Shown piece by piece: positions 32,688 through 44,031 of a stretch of 64,000 nt of DNA. The DNA is from Rachicladosporium sp. CCFEE 5018 (lineage: Eukaryota > Ascomycota > Dothideomycetes > Cladosporiales > Cladosporiaceae), in the NCBI GenBank assembly GCA_002077045.2, contig KZ111160.1, positions 588,832 to 652,831 on the forward strand, in the 5' to 3' direction. Made by a program: the position numbers and the translations under genes. Under the pieces are notes generated by a model that did no database searches, was not told where the DNA came from, and saw only the letters and a program-made list of their open reading frames with translations. The number at the start of each line of letters is the position of its first letter. Position 1 is the stretch's first letter.

Positions 32688-33863
32688 TCACGCGGTCGAG
32701 GTTGCGTTCTCTGCCTCCCTCATAGCCTCCAGCTCGTCTTCCTCAGCGCCAGCTGCACCATACTCCTCCGCATCGCGAGCATCCACCTTCTGCTCAACCT
32801 CTCGTACGGCCTCCAGCATCTCCTCCTCGAGCGCCTCGTCGTCGGCGTCCAGTGTCTTCTCACTTTCCTGACTGACAGCTGCTTTCTCCGCCGTGTTCTC
32901 ATCTATCGCAGTGGACGCCTTCGTCGCCGCTGCCTTGCCATCCACATCAGCACTGCCCAGATCCCAATCGATCACCCCATCCTCCCCGTATCTACCCGCC
33001 AACCACTCATTCGCCTTCTTGAAGTGCCCGCACCCAAAGAATCCGTTATGCGCACTCAGCGGACTGGGATGCACGCTCTTCAACACCACATGCTTTCCAC
33101 TCTTCTCCACAGCAACGCACCTCTTCTGCGCATGGTTGCCCCAAGCCATGAACACTACGCCCTTGGTCCGCTTCTGCGCGACGACATCGACGACGCGTTG
33201 GGTGAAACGCTCCCAGCCCTTGTTCGCGTGACTGTTCGCCGCATGGGCGCGTACGGTGAGGCATGTGTTGAGTAGCAGTACGCCGCGATCAGCCCATGGC
33301 GTGAGCAGGCCGGCGTTCTTTGGAGGCGGGCGGAAGGAAGGATAGTCATTCTTCAGGGCAATGTACATGTTCTTCAGACTTGGCGGTGCAGGCGTTGGTG
33401 GTCGTACGCTGAAGCACAGCCCATGCGCCTGATTGACATTATGATATGGATCTTGGCCCAGGATCACAGCTTTGACGGTGTTCAGGGGGGTGTGTCGGGA
33501 CCAAGCATAGACGTCTTCTTTGGGCGGAAAGACCTTAGTTCCAGCGCTACGCTCGGAGGCTAGGAAGCGCTTCAATGAGAGGAAGGACGGGTGGAGGAGA
33601 TCGGGGGCTAGAGCTGCGAGCCAGGTGTCGTGGAGAGTTGTAAGCTCGAGGTTGAGCAGAGATGACTGCTCTGATGACAGCTTCGCGACGAACGCGTCTT
33701 TGTCGAAGGGTGTGGCTTTAGTGGCAGCTGCAGATGGGTCGGATGAAGCTTTGCTTGACGGGGAGGACTTGGGTGCGCCAAAGAAGGAGGTTATGGACGC
33801 ATTGGATTTGGCTTTCTTGCTGGCGTCGCCGGCGACGTCAACTGCTTTGCGTTTGAGAGACAT
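32688..33863 (-). CDS. UNG1: Uracil-DNA glycosylase, second allele
   Basis: Intact 391-residue counterpart of 14565-15740. GQDPYH and HPSPLSAH are conserved, as is the N-terminal NASITSFF peptide. Amino-acid differences are concentrated in the acidic C-terminal tail and are rare in the catalytic core, which is what purifying selection on the core would produce. Confidence 0.94.
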   Translation of the reverse strand: MSLKRKAVDVAGDASKKAKSNASITSFFGAPKSSPSSKASSDPSAAATKATPFDKDAFVAKLSSEQSSLLNLELTTLHDTWLAALAPDLLHPSFLSLKRFLASERSAGTKVFPPKEDVYAWSRHTPLNTVKAVILGQDPYHNVNQAHGLCFSVRPPTPAPPSLKNMYIALKNDYPSFRPPPKNAGLLTPWADRGVLLLNTCLTVRAHAANSHANKGWERFTQRVVDVVAQKRTKGVVFMAWGNHAQKRCVAVEKSGKHVVLKSVHPSPLSAHNGFFGCGHFKKANEWLAGRYGEDGVIDWDLGSADVDGKAAATKASTAIDENTAEKAAVSQESEKTLDADDEALEEEMLEAVREVEQKVDARDAEEYGAAGAEEDELEAMREAENATSTA

Positions 33864-36435
33864 GCTGAACGGGATATGCCTGGTAACAGTGCCTGCAAGT
33901 TATGTGTGCGATGATGTTGGGAAGATGACTGAAGGTAACCGAAGGCACCTCGCTCTTGAGCAGTCGACGCGACTCGATGACATCACGCGTTTCAATACAA
34001 ATCACCGTGCACTACTACCAATCTCTGAGAGATCACCTCGACATTGATTCGCATTACAAAGTCTGACTGTAGACTCAACCCCGTTCTGATCTGTTCGGGG
34101 CTGACCCTCCGACTTCCTCGACCATCAGCGTGAGTTGGTCCGCAGTCTGTCTATCGTGCGCCTGATTGACAGCTCCAACCTCCTCACCCTGTCAAGATGG
34201 CGGCCTGTTAGCGTGATCCATGGCGATGCACCGCAGTATACAACGACCTATAATCTTGCGCGCTAAAGTTGACAGTCTCCGAGCGTCCACAGCTGGGGAG
34301 GCCTAGGCAATGGCGCTAGCGGGCGCAGATCGGACAGCTGACGCCTGTAGGTGATCCTTGGGAGCGTTCAGCGACAGCAGCTTATGCCAGTAGCCCATGG
34401 TCTGCTGCTGGCAATGTCCGCGGCCATCGGACTATCTGGCATCATGGTACTCGCAGTCGACTGGATAACGTCGATCTTCTTCCTCACAAAGTATTGCTTG
34501 ATTACTTGTTCACAGAGGGCGCCGCAGTGTTCGAGAGCGGTCATATGGGAAGCAAATGGCAATCCAGATGGTAGAGAAGTTCACCTTAGGCTTGATTGTT
34601 GAGCAACTTTGTCTTTGCTGGTGCTTGCGTGGACCGTGATCGTTTGAGACGAGAAAGCGAGTGTTAAGAGACTAAGCAAAGACGTTCTCAACACCTCTAG
34701 ATCGTCACTTCTATCCTCGTTACCTTTCATGTGATGCGAGACCAGTCAACACTGATCGCAGCTTGAGGCATCTGTTGCAGCAGGTACCAGCGAAAGCTCA
34801 ATGGTGTGTATTTACGCAGACCCATCGACGCGTTTACATCAGCCAATATGTGGTACCATTGACATCTTGCCCTCCTTTCACTTAGGATTCGGCATGTCGA
34901 TTGACAAGGTGGCCCAGACGTGTGCGCAATGTTGGGAGTGGTACCTTGTGCTGTCGCGAAGGGGCTAGTGACGCTATCGGAGTCTTGACTGTAGGGAGGT
35001 CTTCGGCTGACCGAGTTTGAGTGGTACTAGGGATTTCAGAGAGCGAAAGACAGTTCAAAATGTGAGACTAAAGTATGCCCGATGAAAGAGGTGCAGCGCC
35101 AGATACGAGGAAGGGACGATGTCGTCCAGACCGTCCCTGCCGTATCCTACCATAGTCTATCAGAACGTCACCTCGTCAGTCTCTTGTTCTTCGAAGCGTG
35201 AAGGAGATCGTAGACAATGTCGCGATGAATGAGATGGACTGTATCGCTACCCCTGAGAGTCGCAAACGCGAGTGCTCCACCTTACTGGTGAAATGGGAGC
35301 GAGGTTTCACTTTCCGTGTAGCTGTGGCGGTAAAAGCATAGTGACTCCGCGCTGGTAGACTCGAAACGAAGGTAATCCACGGACAGCGACTCGTCAGCAG
35401 AAAGCGGGTAAAGTCTGCAGCATGACACGAAGCAAGGAAATGCAGTTTTCCGCGAAGACAGCGCTGAATCACTGTCATGCCTTGCCCTGTCTCGATTAGA
35501 CGCACATGCTCCTCGGTAGTGATGCTGACCCAGTAGCGCGTCCAGTGCAGCGTGGCACCCGAGATGTGGAACGGTGGAGTCTCGAGTGGCGGTGGGAAGC
35601 CAAGGAAAAGTCCAGCGATTGGAAAGCGGACGCGATAGACACTCCACAGGCAGCTATAGCTGCCGCGATACTATCAGTCCTGCGACAAACTGCAGATGAT
35701 TGGAATGCCGAGTGATCAACGGCAATAAAGCGCTCGGGATGAATGGTGTCATGAGCAATCGGGCTGGGCTGGATGGTGGAAGGTCTGCAGGAGCTTGTTG
35801 TGCACGGCCGTTTTCAAGGGAATGAAGAGATGGAAACCGCGATCCGGCGAGGTCATGTTGAGTGAGGGTACACTACTGCCGAGAGCTCTGTCTCGCTATC
35901 TCTCCTCTCTGTCCACGTCTCTGACTATGTGAAGTCTCAGTGACTATGTTATCATCACGAGTAAATCATGTCCAGCTTTCACTGCGAGCGAAACATGAGG
36001 GCGGGTCACGGACGGGCTCCCGCTCTCCGGCCGACTCTGCGCACTCCTCACTCATCACCTCCACTTCACTGCCACGCAGCCAGCAGAAACAGGAGCCTTG
36101 CCGACGGAGATCGCACATCCCGTGAGTATATTCCATTTACCCTGCTTCTCTCACTCCGCGGCTACGGCTGGAATCTACACGGGATATCACATGACTGTAT
36201 CCATCCATCGCTTATCAGGCGGGCGCGTGAGACGACGGGGCCATGCACGCCGCCTTAGCAATGCGCGTCGCGCGTCTGTTTTGATGATGCGGCGAATGCT
36301 CTGTCAATGGATGCCGATGAGCTATGGACCGACCGCGCGCTTTGTGATGACTGCAGCTAACCATGTTTGCGCGCTTAGCCCACCCGACCTCATCGACCAC
36401 GCTATGCACTGCGGCGCCGCCCTCATTAATCCGCG
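33864..36435. other. Gene-poor region with divergent UNG and SWI1 promoters (second copy)
   Basis: About 2.6 kb. It is largely colinear with 15741-18004 and continues to the SWI1 ATG. One 11-base deletion near 34040 (relative to 15918) is flanked by the microhomology ctcga. A possible splice donor (cccgtgagtat near 36120) could start a 5' leader intron of SWI1, but no acceptor can be fixed. No RNA gene seen. Confidence 0.5.
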
Positions 36436-37945
36436 ATGAACAACTCCATCTACAGCACCCTGCCCAATGCCAACCACTATGACCTCGGCGGCAACGGCTC
36501 GCCCTTCCAGCCGCAACTGCGGAATGGCAATCAGAACTTGACTCCGGCCTTCTCTAACCAGACCTTCCAAACGGCCCCAACAATACCTCAGAAGCGCGAC
36601 CACAATGGCATGCCCTCCGGGTCTCCCGCACCTGTTCAGCAGTCGCAACAGTTCTCCAACGCGCCTAACCCATACGCACACCTTCAGCAGCCAGGATCCG
36701 CACAAGCCACGCCTTCCCCGACTATGCAGAACCAGCAGTTTCGCCAGCCCTCGCAGCAACCGCGCATGCAAAACGCCTCACCTAGTCCCTTCTCTTCGCA
36801 ACAGCCGACTGGGTATGGCCCGCAGATGTCGCCTGCGCCTAGACAGAACAACGGTCAGCCTGGGAATGTTCAGCCCAACGGCGCAATGGCCAACTTCAAT
36901 CCCCAGTATGGCATGGCACAGAATGCGCAGATGCAGCAAGGTATGCAGAACCAGATGAACGCGCAAATGCAGCAGAGGCAATACCAGCTGCGACTCCTGC
37001 AACAACAAGCAGCGATGCGACAACAGAATGGCGGCATTGTCCCTCCCCGCACGGCTACTGGACAACCTGGAGGGATGTACAACGCTGCTGTGGCAATGCA
37101 ACAAGGTGGTCAACAGATGCCCAATGGCCAAGGCGGAGGCCCAGTGCAGAACGCAGCGACGATGCAGGCTCAAGCGAAGCGAAAACAGTTCCTGCAGCAG
37201 TGCCAATCGAACTCAATGCAGCAAGGACGTCAGTTCAACCCGAATCCCATGATTGGTCAGAAGGTAGTGGACCTCTATCAGTTGTTCCAGGTCGTGGTCC
37301 AGATGGGTGGGTCGACGCAAGTGGAGCGGACTGGGCAGTGGCAGACAGCGGGTGCTAAGCTTGGCTTCATGGGACCTGGATACGAGAATGCAGGCGAGCA
37401 GCTCAAGATGCTGTACCTCAACTCGGTCCTCGGATACGAGCAAATGTGGCATCGGGCGCGGCAGAATCAGAAGATGGAGCAAGCCCGACAACAGGCACAC
37501 CAGATGGCTGGATACGGACCGACTGCGCAGACCTCGCCTACGAAGACTATGCAGCCACCGCCTCAGCAGGCTCAGATGAATCAGTACAGTCAAGCTCAGC
37601 AAGCGCAGCTCGTACAGCAGATGCAACAGAATCAGGCCCTGCAACAAGCGACGCCCACACAGTCCAATGCGTCGTTACCACAGAATGGAGTGTCGACACC
37701 TCAGCAGACAATGGGCGGACTCGGCACGATACATCATCGACGCAGCGGTAGTATGCGCAAAGGCGATGGAGCACCGCCTGCATTCCCTGGCTCCAATGTG
37801 CCTTCGCCTGGGCAGAAGGTGCAGCGCTCTCCATCCCTCAAGCAGGAAGCTGTGGGTGCGGTAATGAAGAGCGAAGAGCCGCAGAGCAGCAACTACGAAC
37901 CGCTCACCAAGACTGTGGAAACAGACGGCGGGCTGGATGTAGCAG
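36436..37945 (+). CDS. SWI1: SWI1 (ARID subunit of SWI/SNF), 5' part, haplotype B
   Basis: First 503 codons of the gene seen complete at 38629. It includes the Gln/Asn/Met-rich N-terminus and the whole ARID domain, and is interrupted by the N gap at 37946. It is intact as far as it goes, with a handful of substitutions from the contig 3 copy. The last 100 bases are identical to 40039-40138. The frame continuing beyond the N run is an artefact. Confidence 0.9.
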
Positions 37946-38045
37946 NNNNNNNNNNNNNNNNNNNNNNNNNNNNNNNNNNNNNNNNNNNNNNNNNNNNNNN
38001 NNNNNNNNNNNNNNNNNNNNNNNNNNNNNNNNNNNNNNNNNNNNN
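37946..38045. other. 100-N assembly gap inside SWI1 copy
   Basis: Exactly 100 N. It interrupts the contig 2 SWI1 frame, and the sequence then jumps back about 2.1 kb to repeat the SWI1 upstream region. The apparent run-on of the frame through the gap is not real. Confidence 0.98.
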
Positions 38046-38628
38046 TCATGTTGAGTGAGGGTACACTACTGCCGAGAGCTCTGTCTCGCTATCTCTCCTC
38101 TCTGTCCACGTCTCTGACTATGTGAAGTCTCAGTGACTATGTTATTATCACGAGTAAATCATGTCCAGCTTTCACTGCGAGCGAAAGATGAGGGCGGGTC
38201 ACGGATGGGCTCCCGCTCTCCGGCCGACTCTGCGCACTCCTCACTCATCACCTCCACTTCACTGCCACGCAGCCAGCAGAAACAGGAGCCTTGCCGACGG
38301 AGATCGCACATCCCGTGAGTATATTCCATTTACCCTGCTTCTCTCACTCCGCGGCTACGGCTGGAATCTACACGGGATATCACATGACTGTATCCATCCA
38401 TCGCTGATCAGGCGGGCGCGTGAGACGACGGGGCCATGCACGCCGCCTTAGCAATGCGCGTCGCGCGTCTGTTTTGATGATGCGGCGAATGCTCTGTCAA
38501 TGGATACCGATGAGCTATTGACCGACCGCGCGCTTTGAGATGACTGCAGCTAACCATGTTTGCGCGCTTAGCCCACCCGACCTCATCGACCACGCTATGC
38601 ACTGCGGCGCCGCCCTCATTAGTCCGCG
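38046..38628. other. Third copy of the SWI1 upstream region
   Basis: The first 261 bases are identical to 17744-18004 (contig 1) and differ from contig 2 at three sites; the rest corresponds to 36114-36435 of contig 2. It contains the SWI1 promoter and leader. No other feature recognised. Confidence 0.7.
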
Positions 38629-41583
38629 ATGAACAACTCTATCTACAGCACCCTGCCCAATGCCAACCACTATGACCTCGGCGGCAACGGCTCGCCCTTC
38701 CAGCCGCAACTGCAGAATGGCAATCAGAACTTGACTCCGGCCTTCTCTAACCAGACCTTCCAAACGGCCCCAACAATACCTCAAAAGCGCGACCACAATG
38801 GCATGCCCTCCGGGTCTCCCGCGCCTGGCCAGCAGTCGCAACAGTTCTCCAACGCGCCTACCCCATACGCGCACCTTCAGCAGCCAGGATCCGCACAAGC
38901 CACGCCTTCCCCGACTATGCAGAACCAGCAGTTTCGCCAGCCTTCGCAGCAACCGCGCATGCAGAACGCCTCACCTAGTCCCTTCCCTTCGCAACAGCCG
39001 ACTGGGTACGGCACGCAGATGTCGCCTGCGCCTAGACAGAACAACGGTCAGCCTGGGAATGTTCAGCCCAACGGCGCTATGGCCAACTTCAATCCCCAGT
39101 ATGGCATGGCACAGAATGCGCAGATGCAGCAAGGTATGCAGAACCAGATGAACGCGCAAATGCAGCAGAGGCAATACCAGCTGCGACTCCTGCAACAACA
39201 AGCAGCGATGCGACAACAGAATGGCGGCATTGTCCCTCCCCGCACGGCTACTGGACAACCTGGAGGGATGTACAACGCTGCTGCGGCAATGCAACAAGGT
39301 GGTCAACAGATGCCCAATGGCCAAGGCGAGGGCCCAGTGCAGAACGCAGCGATGATGCAGGCTCAAGCGAAGCGAAAACAGTTCCTGCAGCAGTGCCAGT
39401 CGAACTCAATGCAGCAAGGACGCCAGTTCAATCCGAACCCCATGATTGGTCAGAAGGTAGTGGACCTCTATCAGTTGTTCCAGGTCGTCGTCCAGATGGG
39501 CGGGTCTACGCAGGTGGAGCGCACAGGACAGTGGCAGACAGCTGGCGCCAAACTTGGCTTCATGGGTCCTGGATACGAGAACGCAGGCGAGCAGCTGAAG
39601 ATGCTGTACCTCAACTCGGTCCTCGGATATGAGCAGATGTGGCATCGGGCGCGGCAAAATCAGAAGATGGAGCAAGCACGACAACAGGCACACCAGATGG
39701 CTGGATACGGACCGACTGCGCAGACCTCGCCTACGAAGACTATGCAGCCACCGCCTCAGCAGGCTCAGATGAATCAGTACAGTCAAGCTCAGCAAGCGCA
39801 GCTCGTACAGCAGATGCAACAGAATCAGGCCCTCCAACAGGCGACGCCCACGCAGTCCAATGCGTCGTTACCACAGAATGGAGTGTCGACACCTCAGCAG
39901 ACAATGGGCGGACTCGGCACGATACATCATCGACGCAGCGGTAGTATGCGCAAAGGCGATGGAGCACCGCCTGCATTCCCTGGCTCCACTGTGCCTTCGC
40001 CTGGGCAGAAGGTGCAGCGCTCTCCATCCATCAAGCAAGAAGCTGTGGGTGCGGTAATGAAGAGCGAAGAGCCGCAGAGCAGCAACTACGAACCGCTCAC
40101 CAAGACTGTGGAAACAGACGGCGGGCTGGATGTAGCAGTGCTTAATGAGCTCGGAACGCACATACAACGAGCGATGCCGCAGATGCCTAGCGTTGACGAG
40201 ATGGGAGTGATTGACACGCGAGCGATTGCACTCAGTCTTGCATCTGGAATCCATGCTGAGGTGCGATACGCGCTGGATGCCCTTGCTATCGTCTCTATGG
40301 ATCAGCGAATCATGTTCGATCTCGAAAAGTGCGACGATCTTACCGACATTATCATGGACTGCGCAGAAGATCAGCTGGACCTACTTTCTGATGAAGCCGT
40401 CGAGGTCTCCGACGCAATCGATCTCCCATCCTACGAGTCCATTCTGCGAGACTCCAAGATCGAAGCAGACACCCTGCAAGATGTTCCTACGTTCGGCACG
40501 CAAGCTTACGAGCTTGAAAGAGCAGCAGACAAGCTCGTCGCGATCACGACAATACTGCGAAACTTCTCATTTTATGAGCACAATCACCGTTTGCTTACAA
40601 CACCGTCGCTCATAAACTGGCTTAGCAACACGATTCGCCTCATAGGTACTCGGCACATGCTGCTGCGCACTCATCTCAATACCCAAGACTTCTACAAAGA
40701 CATGATCATATTCTTGTCCAACATCACGCAGTCCCTCGAGCTGCCCTCGCGAGACGACGCTCTGCACTTGCTGCACTTCCTACTGGCCTTCGCCCCGCAG
40801 CCCTCGCCCTCCTTGACCGCAGAGTCGGAAACATCCACCGGTAATTCGACGAATCTTCGCTTCCCGCCGTTCGTCCCAGCAGTCCACCGCTACCTCCCTC
40901 CAGCGCTCGACTGCCTCGCAAAGCTCTTGGCACGTCAAGAGCCAAACCGATCCCTCTATCGCAGCCTTTTTCAACCTACCTCCACCTTCCCATCCTCGAG
41001 CACTCCACCACTGGACCTCTTGACACGCGCCTTCGCGCTTGCCATCTCAGTCCTTCCCGACCGCTCCAAAGCTCCACCCGGCAATACGACTCAACTCCGC
41101 ATCGTCGAAGCTAGGAAAGCTTACCTTACACAAGGCATGCTAGCAGCCGACATCCTCAGCTCACTCGCGCCTGCCAACGACGCTCAGCTCGCGCGATCAT
41201 GGCTTGAGAGCGAAGACGCGTGGGCGGGAAGCCTCGTCTCCCTCGCCTCCCTGCTCTCCGTAGAGCCACCTCCCCGCAGCGCACCTGGCAAAGGCGGTAT
41301 GGTGCAGCAGCAGCAGTGGGATGTTGACAGCTTCCGACTCATCGCCACACGGGCACTTACGATGGTCAGGAGGCTGGCAGAAAGGGCTGGGAGGACTGGG
41401 ACGTTAGGGAACGGGTATATAGATCAGGAGGATGGGGAGAACGGCAGTGAAGACAGCAAGTCGAGGAACTGGGATGGCATCCCGCAGGGCCATGCGGTGA
41501 TAGGGGCGCTGATGCTGCCGAATTGCGATAAGGTTAGTTTGGGGTTGTTGTGTGGGTTGCATGAGATGGCTATGCGTGAGTGA
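38629..41583 (+). CDS. SWI1: SWI1, ARID-domain subunit of the SWI/SNF chromatin remodeller
   Basis: Uninterrupted frame of 984 residues. Residues 1-245 are low-complexity, rich in Gln, Asn, Pro, Met and Ser. An ARID DNA-binding domain follows (about 248-345: RKQFLQQC, QKVVDLYQLFQVVVQMGG, WQTAGAKLGF, YEQMWHR), then another Q-rich linker and a helical C-terminal region (about 500-720) typical of fungal Swi1 (FDLEKCDDL, ILRNFSF, LLRTHL, DFYKDMIIFLSNI). Swi1 helps SWI/SNF reposition nucleosomes. The 3' end is uncertain: TACTAAC at 41602-41608 and an AG at 41622 mark an intron. With the donor at 41533 the protein would gain a 35-residue in-frame exon ending at 41730 (about 1003 residues); with donors at 41576-41580 the end barely changes or extends in another frame. 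Confidence 0.93.
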   Translation: MNNSIYSTLPNANHYDLGGNGSPFQPQLQNGNQNLTPAFSNQTFQTAPTIPQKRDHNGMPSGSPAPGQQSQQFSNAPTPYAHLQQPGSAQATPSPTMQNQQFRQPSQQPRMQNASPSPFPSQQPTGYGTQMSPAPRQNNGQPGNVQPNGAMANFNPQYGMAQNAQMQQGMQNQMNAQMQQRQYQLRLLQQQAAMRQQNGGIVPPRTATGQPGGMYNAAAAMQQGGQQMPNGQGEGPVQNAAMMQAQAKRKQFLQQCQSNSMQQGRQFNPNPMIGQKVVDLYQLFQVVVQMGGSTQVERTGQWQTAGAKLGFMGPGYENAGEQLKMLYLNSVLGYEQMWHRARQNQKMEQARQQAHQMAGYGPTAQTSPTKTMQPPPQQAQMNQYSQAQQAQLVQQMQQNQALQQATPTQSNASLPQNGVSTPQQTMGGLGTIHHRRSGSMRKGDGAPPAFPGSTVPSPGQKVQRSPSIKQEAVGAVMKSEEPQSSNYEPLTKTVETDGGLDVAVLNELGTHIQRAMPQMPSVDEMGVIDTRAIALSLASGIHAEVRYALDALAIVSMDQRIMFDLEKCDDLTDIIMDCAEDQLDLLSDEAVEVSDAIDLPSYESILRDSKIEADTLQDVPTFGTQAYELERAADKLVAITTILRNFSFYEHNHRLLTTPSLINWLSNTIRLIGTRHMLLRTHLNTQDFYKDMIIFLSNITQSLELPSRDDALHLLHFLLAFAPQPSPSLTAESETSTGNSTNLRFPPFVPAVHRYLPPALDCLAKLLARQEPNRSLYRSLFQPTSTFPSSSTPPLDLLTRAFALAISVLPDRSKAPPGNTTQLRIVEARKAYLTQGMLAADILSSLAPANDAQLARSWLESEDAWAGSLVSLASLLSVEPPPRSAPGKGGMVQQQQWDVDSFRLIATRALTMVRRLAERAGRTGTLGNGYIDQEDGENGSEDSKSRNWDGIPQGHAVIGALMLPNCDKVSLGLLCGLHEMAMRE

Positions 41584-41832
41584 GTAAGTTCATTGTCATG
41601 GTACTAACACGGACGCTGCTAGGATGAACAGCCTAGCGAAAGGCAAGAGGTTGAGGCTTGGATTGCTCGCGCGGTACTGCGGCGGAGCGTGTCGAGTGTA
41701 CAGGGGAGTATTGTAAAGTACTTGTACTAGAAAGTAGAGCTGTGCATACCACTGCCAAACGCCTTTGCTGCCAGGGTCATCTATGTGTATCATGCTATAG
41801 AAGGTACTCATCTCACTGACTAGGCCAACCCG

Positions 41833-42925
41833 CTACCCCTGCAGCTCACTCGCACCATTAGCATGATGACACGTCCCCGTCGCAAAGCTGCTCAACGGGC
41901 TCGCCAGGAAGACATAAGCCGTGCCAATCTCCACTGGCATACCCGGCCTGTTGATCGGCGCCTCGTTGATCCCCAGACCTTTCATGGCATCGGCAGGAAG
42001 GTTGTTAGTAGCAGGCTGCAGCGGCGTCCAGATCACGCCTGGCGCTACCGCGTTTACGCGGATGCCGTGGGGCGCTTGTTGTTGTGCGAGAGCGCGCGTA
42101 AAGGAGACTATGGCGCCTTTGGTGGAGGAGTAGTCTACTAGGGCAGGGTTGCCCATGTCTGGATCATTGTCAGTACCGGATTGCCTATTCAGGAAGTGAG
42201 AAGGGCACTTACAGCCGGCTACGGAAGCGGTGTTGATTATGTTGTCGCCGCGCTTCATGTGTGGTAGTGCGTATTTGGCGAGTGCGATCATGGGAATGAT
42301 GTTTGTCTGGAAAGTGGCTTGGACAACGTCAAGGTCGATCTTGGAGTGATCCATGCAGGCTTCTTGCATGGAGGCTGGATCTGTTGTCAGCATCTACTCG
42401 AACATGGTTGTTCTCTTCGGCATAATGTACCATTGTTGACGAGCACGTTCAGCCTGCCATGCACCTTCATATGCTCATCGATAATACTCTTGCAAACTTC
42501 CATTGACTTCAGATCTCCCACGATGCCGTGAGCTTTGCGACCTTCCTTCTCAATCTGCTTGATCGTCCACTCGGCATCCTCCTTCTCCTCTGCCAGGTAG
42601 CAGATCGTGATGTCAGCTCCCTCGCGAGCCATGAGTATCGCAGCTGATCTGCCTATCCCCGAGTCTCCTCCAGTGATCAAGACAGCCTTGTCCTGGAGCA
42701 GGCCGCGGCCCTCATACTCCTTGAGGTATGGCTTCCCATCTTTATCCCAGAACTCAAGCTGGGTCCAGGAGGCCGGAGGGTTGAGGTGCTTCTCGAGGCC
42801 AGCGCTGCCACTCTGATCTTGAGGCTCGAGGAAGGCCGTGTAGGCAGTGGGTCTGTGTGTGATATGAGTACATCAAACAAGGAACAAATGTCCGCGAGTT
42901 CTTACGCGAGGTCTTGCTTAGACAT
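41833..42925 (-). CDS. Short-chain dehydrogenase/reductase
   Basis: Minus-strand exons 42906-42925, 42431-42852, 42213-42374 and 41833-42158 give 309 residues; all three introns have GT and AG ends, and the joins rebuild family motifs. The Rossmann TGGDSGIGRS, the NNAS motif (restored across intron 2), the active-site serine region NTASVAG and YSSTK (restored across intron 3) are visible. An N-terminal extension of about 50 residues precedes the core, as in the YghA/general-stress-protein-39 type of classical SDR, which use NAD(P)H on sugars, polyols or small carbonyls. The substrate is unknown. The sequence PGVIWTPLQP follows the catalytic helix as expected. Only one copy is present in this window. 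Confidence 0.88.
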
Positions 42926-43590
42926 GTTTTCGGTTTGTGGGAGGTATGGTACGATATGCTTTATTGGGTGGCGAAAGTAACGATCGAATTGTCAGAGCGA
43001 AAGGAGAGGACGAAGAAAGCAATACCACTACCATCAGATTGAGCCTTAGATTCTTTTACCAGTCTAGCGAAATGCCCAACAACAAGCTCATCGATGGCCG
43101 TCAACGTGACGTAACTCGCGTGCCCAGCGCGTCCATGGGGCACTCCGCTTGTCTGCATGGGGAGCAATCCCGTGGGAGGTCGTTGAGCCTGTAGCCCACG
43201 GACGGTGTTGGTGCGGTCACAGGAGGCGTGGCGAGCAGTGCCATCTGAGGGGTTGCAGTTCGAATCAATGTAGTGAAGGCAGCAACGGATTCAGATGACT
43301 CCACGCAACTCATGCCTCGACGATCCGAGGTCTTCGACTGGCCCAAAGCTGTCGCGTGCGCAGATGTGACATTAGCGGAGAGCTATGTTGAAGGCCGTGA
43401 TGTATGAATTCCGACGAGGCATGCAGAGAATTAAAATGGTGCTATGAGGTGGAAACATGGCGGAAGTGGCAGCTTGACATGAGGCCGTCGGGCATTCGGG
43501 AGACTTTCGTCCGAAGCACAGACATATGCATGACCATCACTTCGCCTGCGAACATGTAAAGTTCCTTCAATCACTCGATCGCATCTCATC
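42926..43590. other. Divergent promoter region between SDR and COA6
   Basis: About 660 bases between the two start codons. No additional gene or RNA recognised. Confidence 0.6.
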
Positions 43591-44031
43591 ATGTCCTGGT
43601 TCACGCCCACCTCTCCCTCTTCCACTCTGGCCAACCCTAAGGCCAGCGAAGACGGCGGCTTCATCGCGCCAGACAGGACCGCGCGATCGCAATGCTGGGA
43701 GGGGCGAGATAGCTTCTTCGTATGTCTCGAGAAGAACGGGATAGTAGATTCCGTCAAGGAGGATGCGAAGGCACGGGAACATTGCGCGCCAGAGCTAAAG
43801 GATTTTGAGAAGGTGTGCGCGAGTAGTTGGGTATGTTCTGGCGATGACAATGATGGAGAAATGCAGAGCAGAACAGCACACTGATCGTTGCAGGTCACAT
43901 ATTTCAAGAAGCGACGAGCGATGGAACATCAGCGAGATTTGACGATCAAGAAGCTGGCTGCTGAAGGTGCGACACCGATGGAGGGCTCAAGCGCAGGTGG
44001 AGCCGGTGCTGCTGCTCTGAGAGGCAAATGA
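43591..44031 (+). CDS. COA6: Cytochrome c oxidase assembly factor 6 (COA6)
   Basis: Exons 43591-43830 and 43894-44031 give 125 residues. COA6 is a small intermembrane-space protein that helps load copper into subunit II of cytochrome c oxidase. The twin-cysteine signature is exact: CWEGRDSFFVC (Cx9C) and CAPELKDFEKVC (Cx10C), the Cx9C/Cx10C spacing that marks COA6 within the CHCH family. The aromatic WVTYFKKRR follows, rebuilt across the 63-base intron. The C-terminal tail is Gly/Ala-rich. It has no cleavable presequence, as expected for Mia40-dependent import. Single copy here. Confidence 0.92.

Larger units (their letters stand above)
18105..37945. repeat. Contig 2, haplotype B copy plus 1.8 kb further
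   Basis: Second version of the 1-18004 region (18105-36112), continuing rightward through the SWI1 promoter and first half of SWI1 to 37945. The part 35853-37945 is repeated as 38046-40138 in contig 3. Divergence from contig 1 is a few percent overall but patchy, with small indels. Two genes carry single-base frameshifts only in this copy. Confidence 0.93.

Noticed and set aside
43255..43285. A GTTCGAATC string resembling a tRNA T-loop (and similar strings near 799 and 2888).
   Set aside because: Flanking bases do not form a T-stem and no A box or acceptor stem can be paired, so no tRNA is supported.
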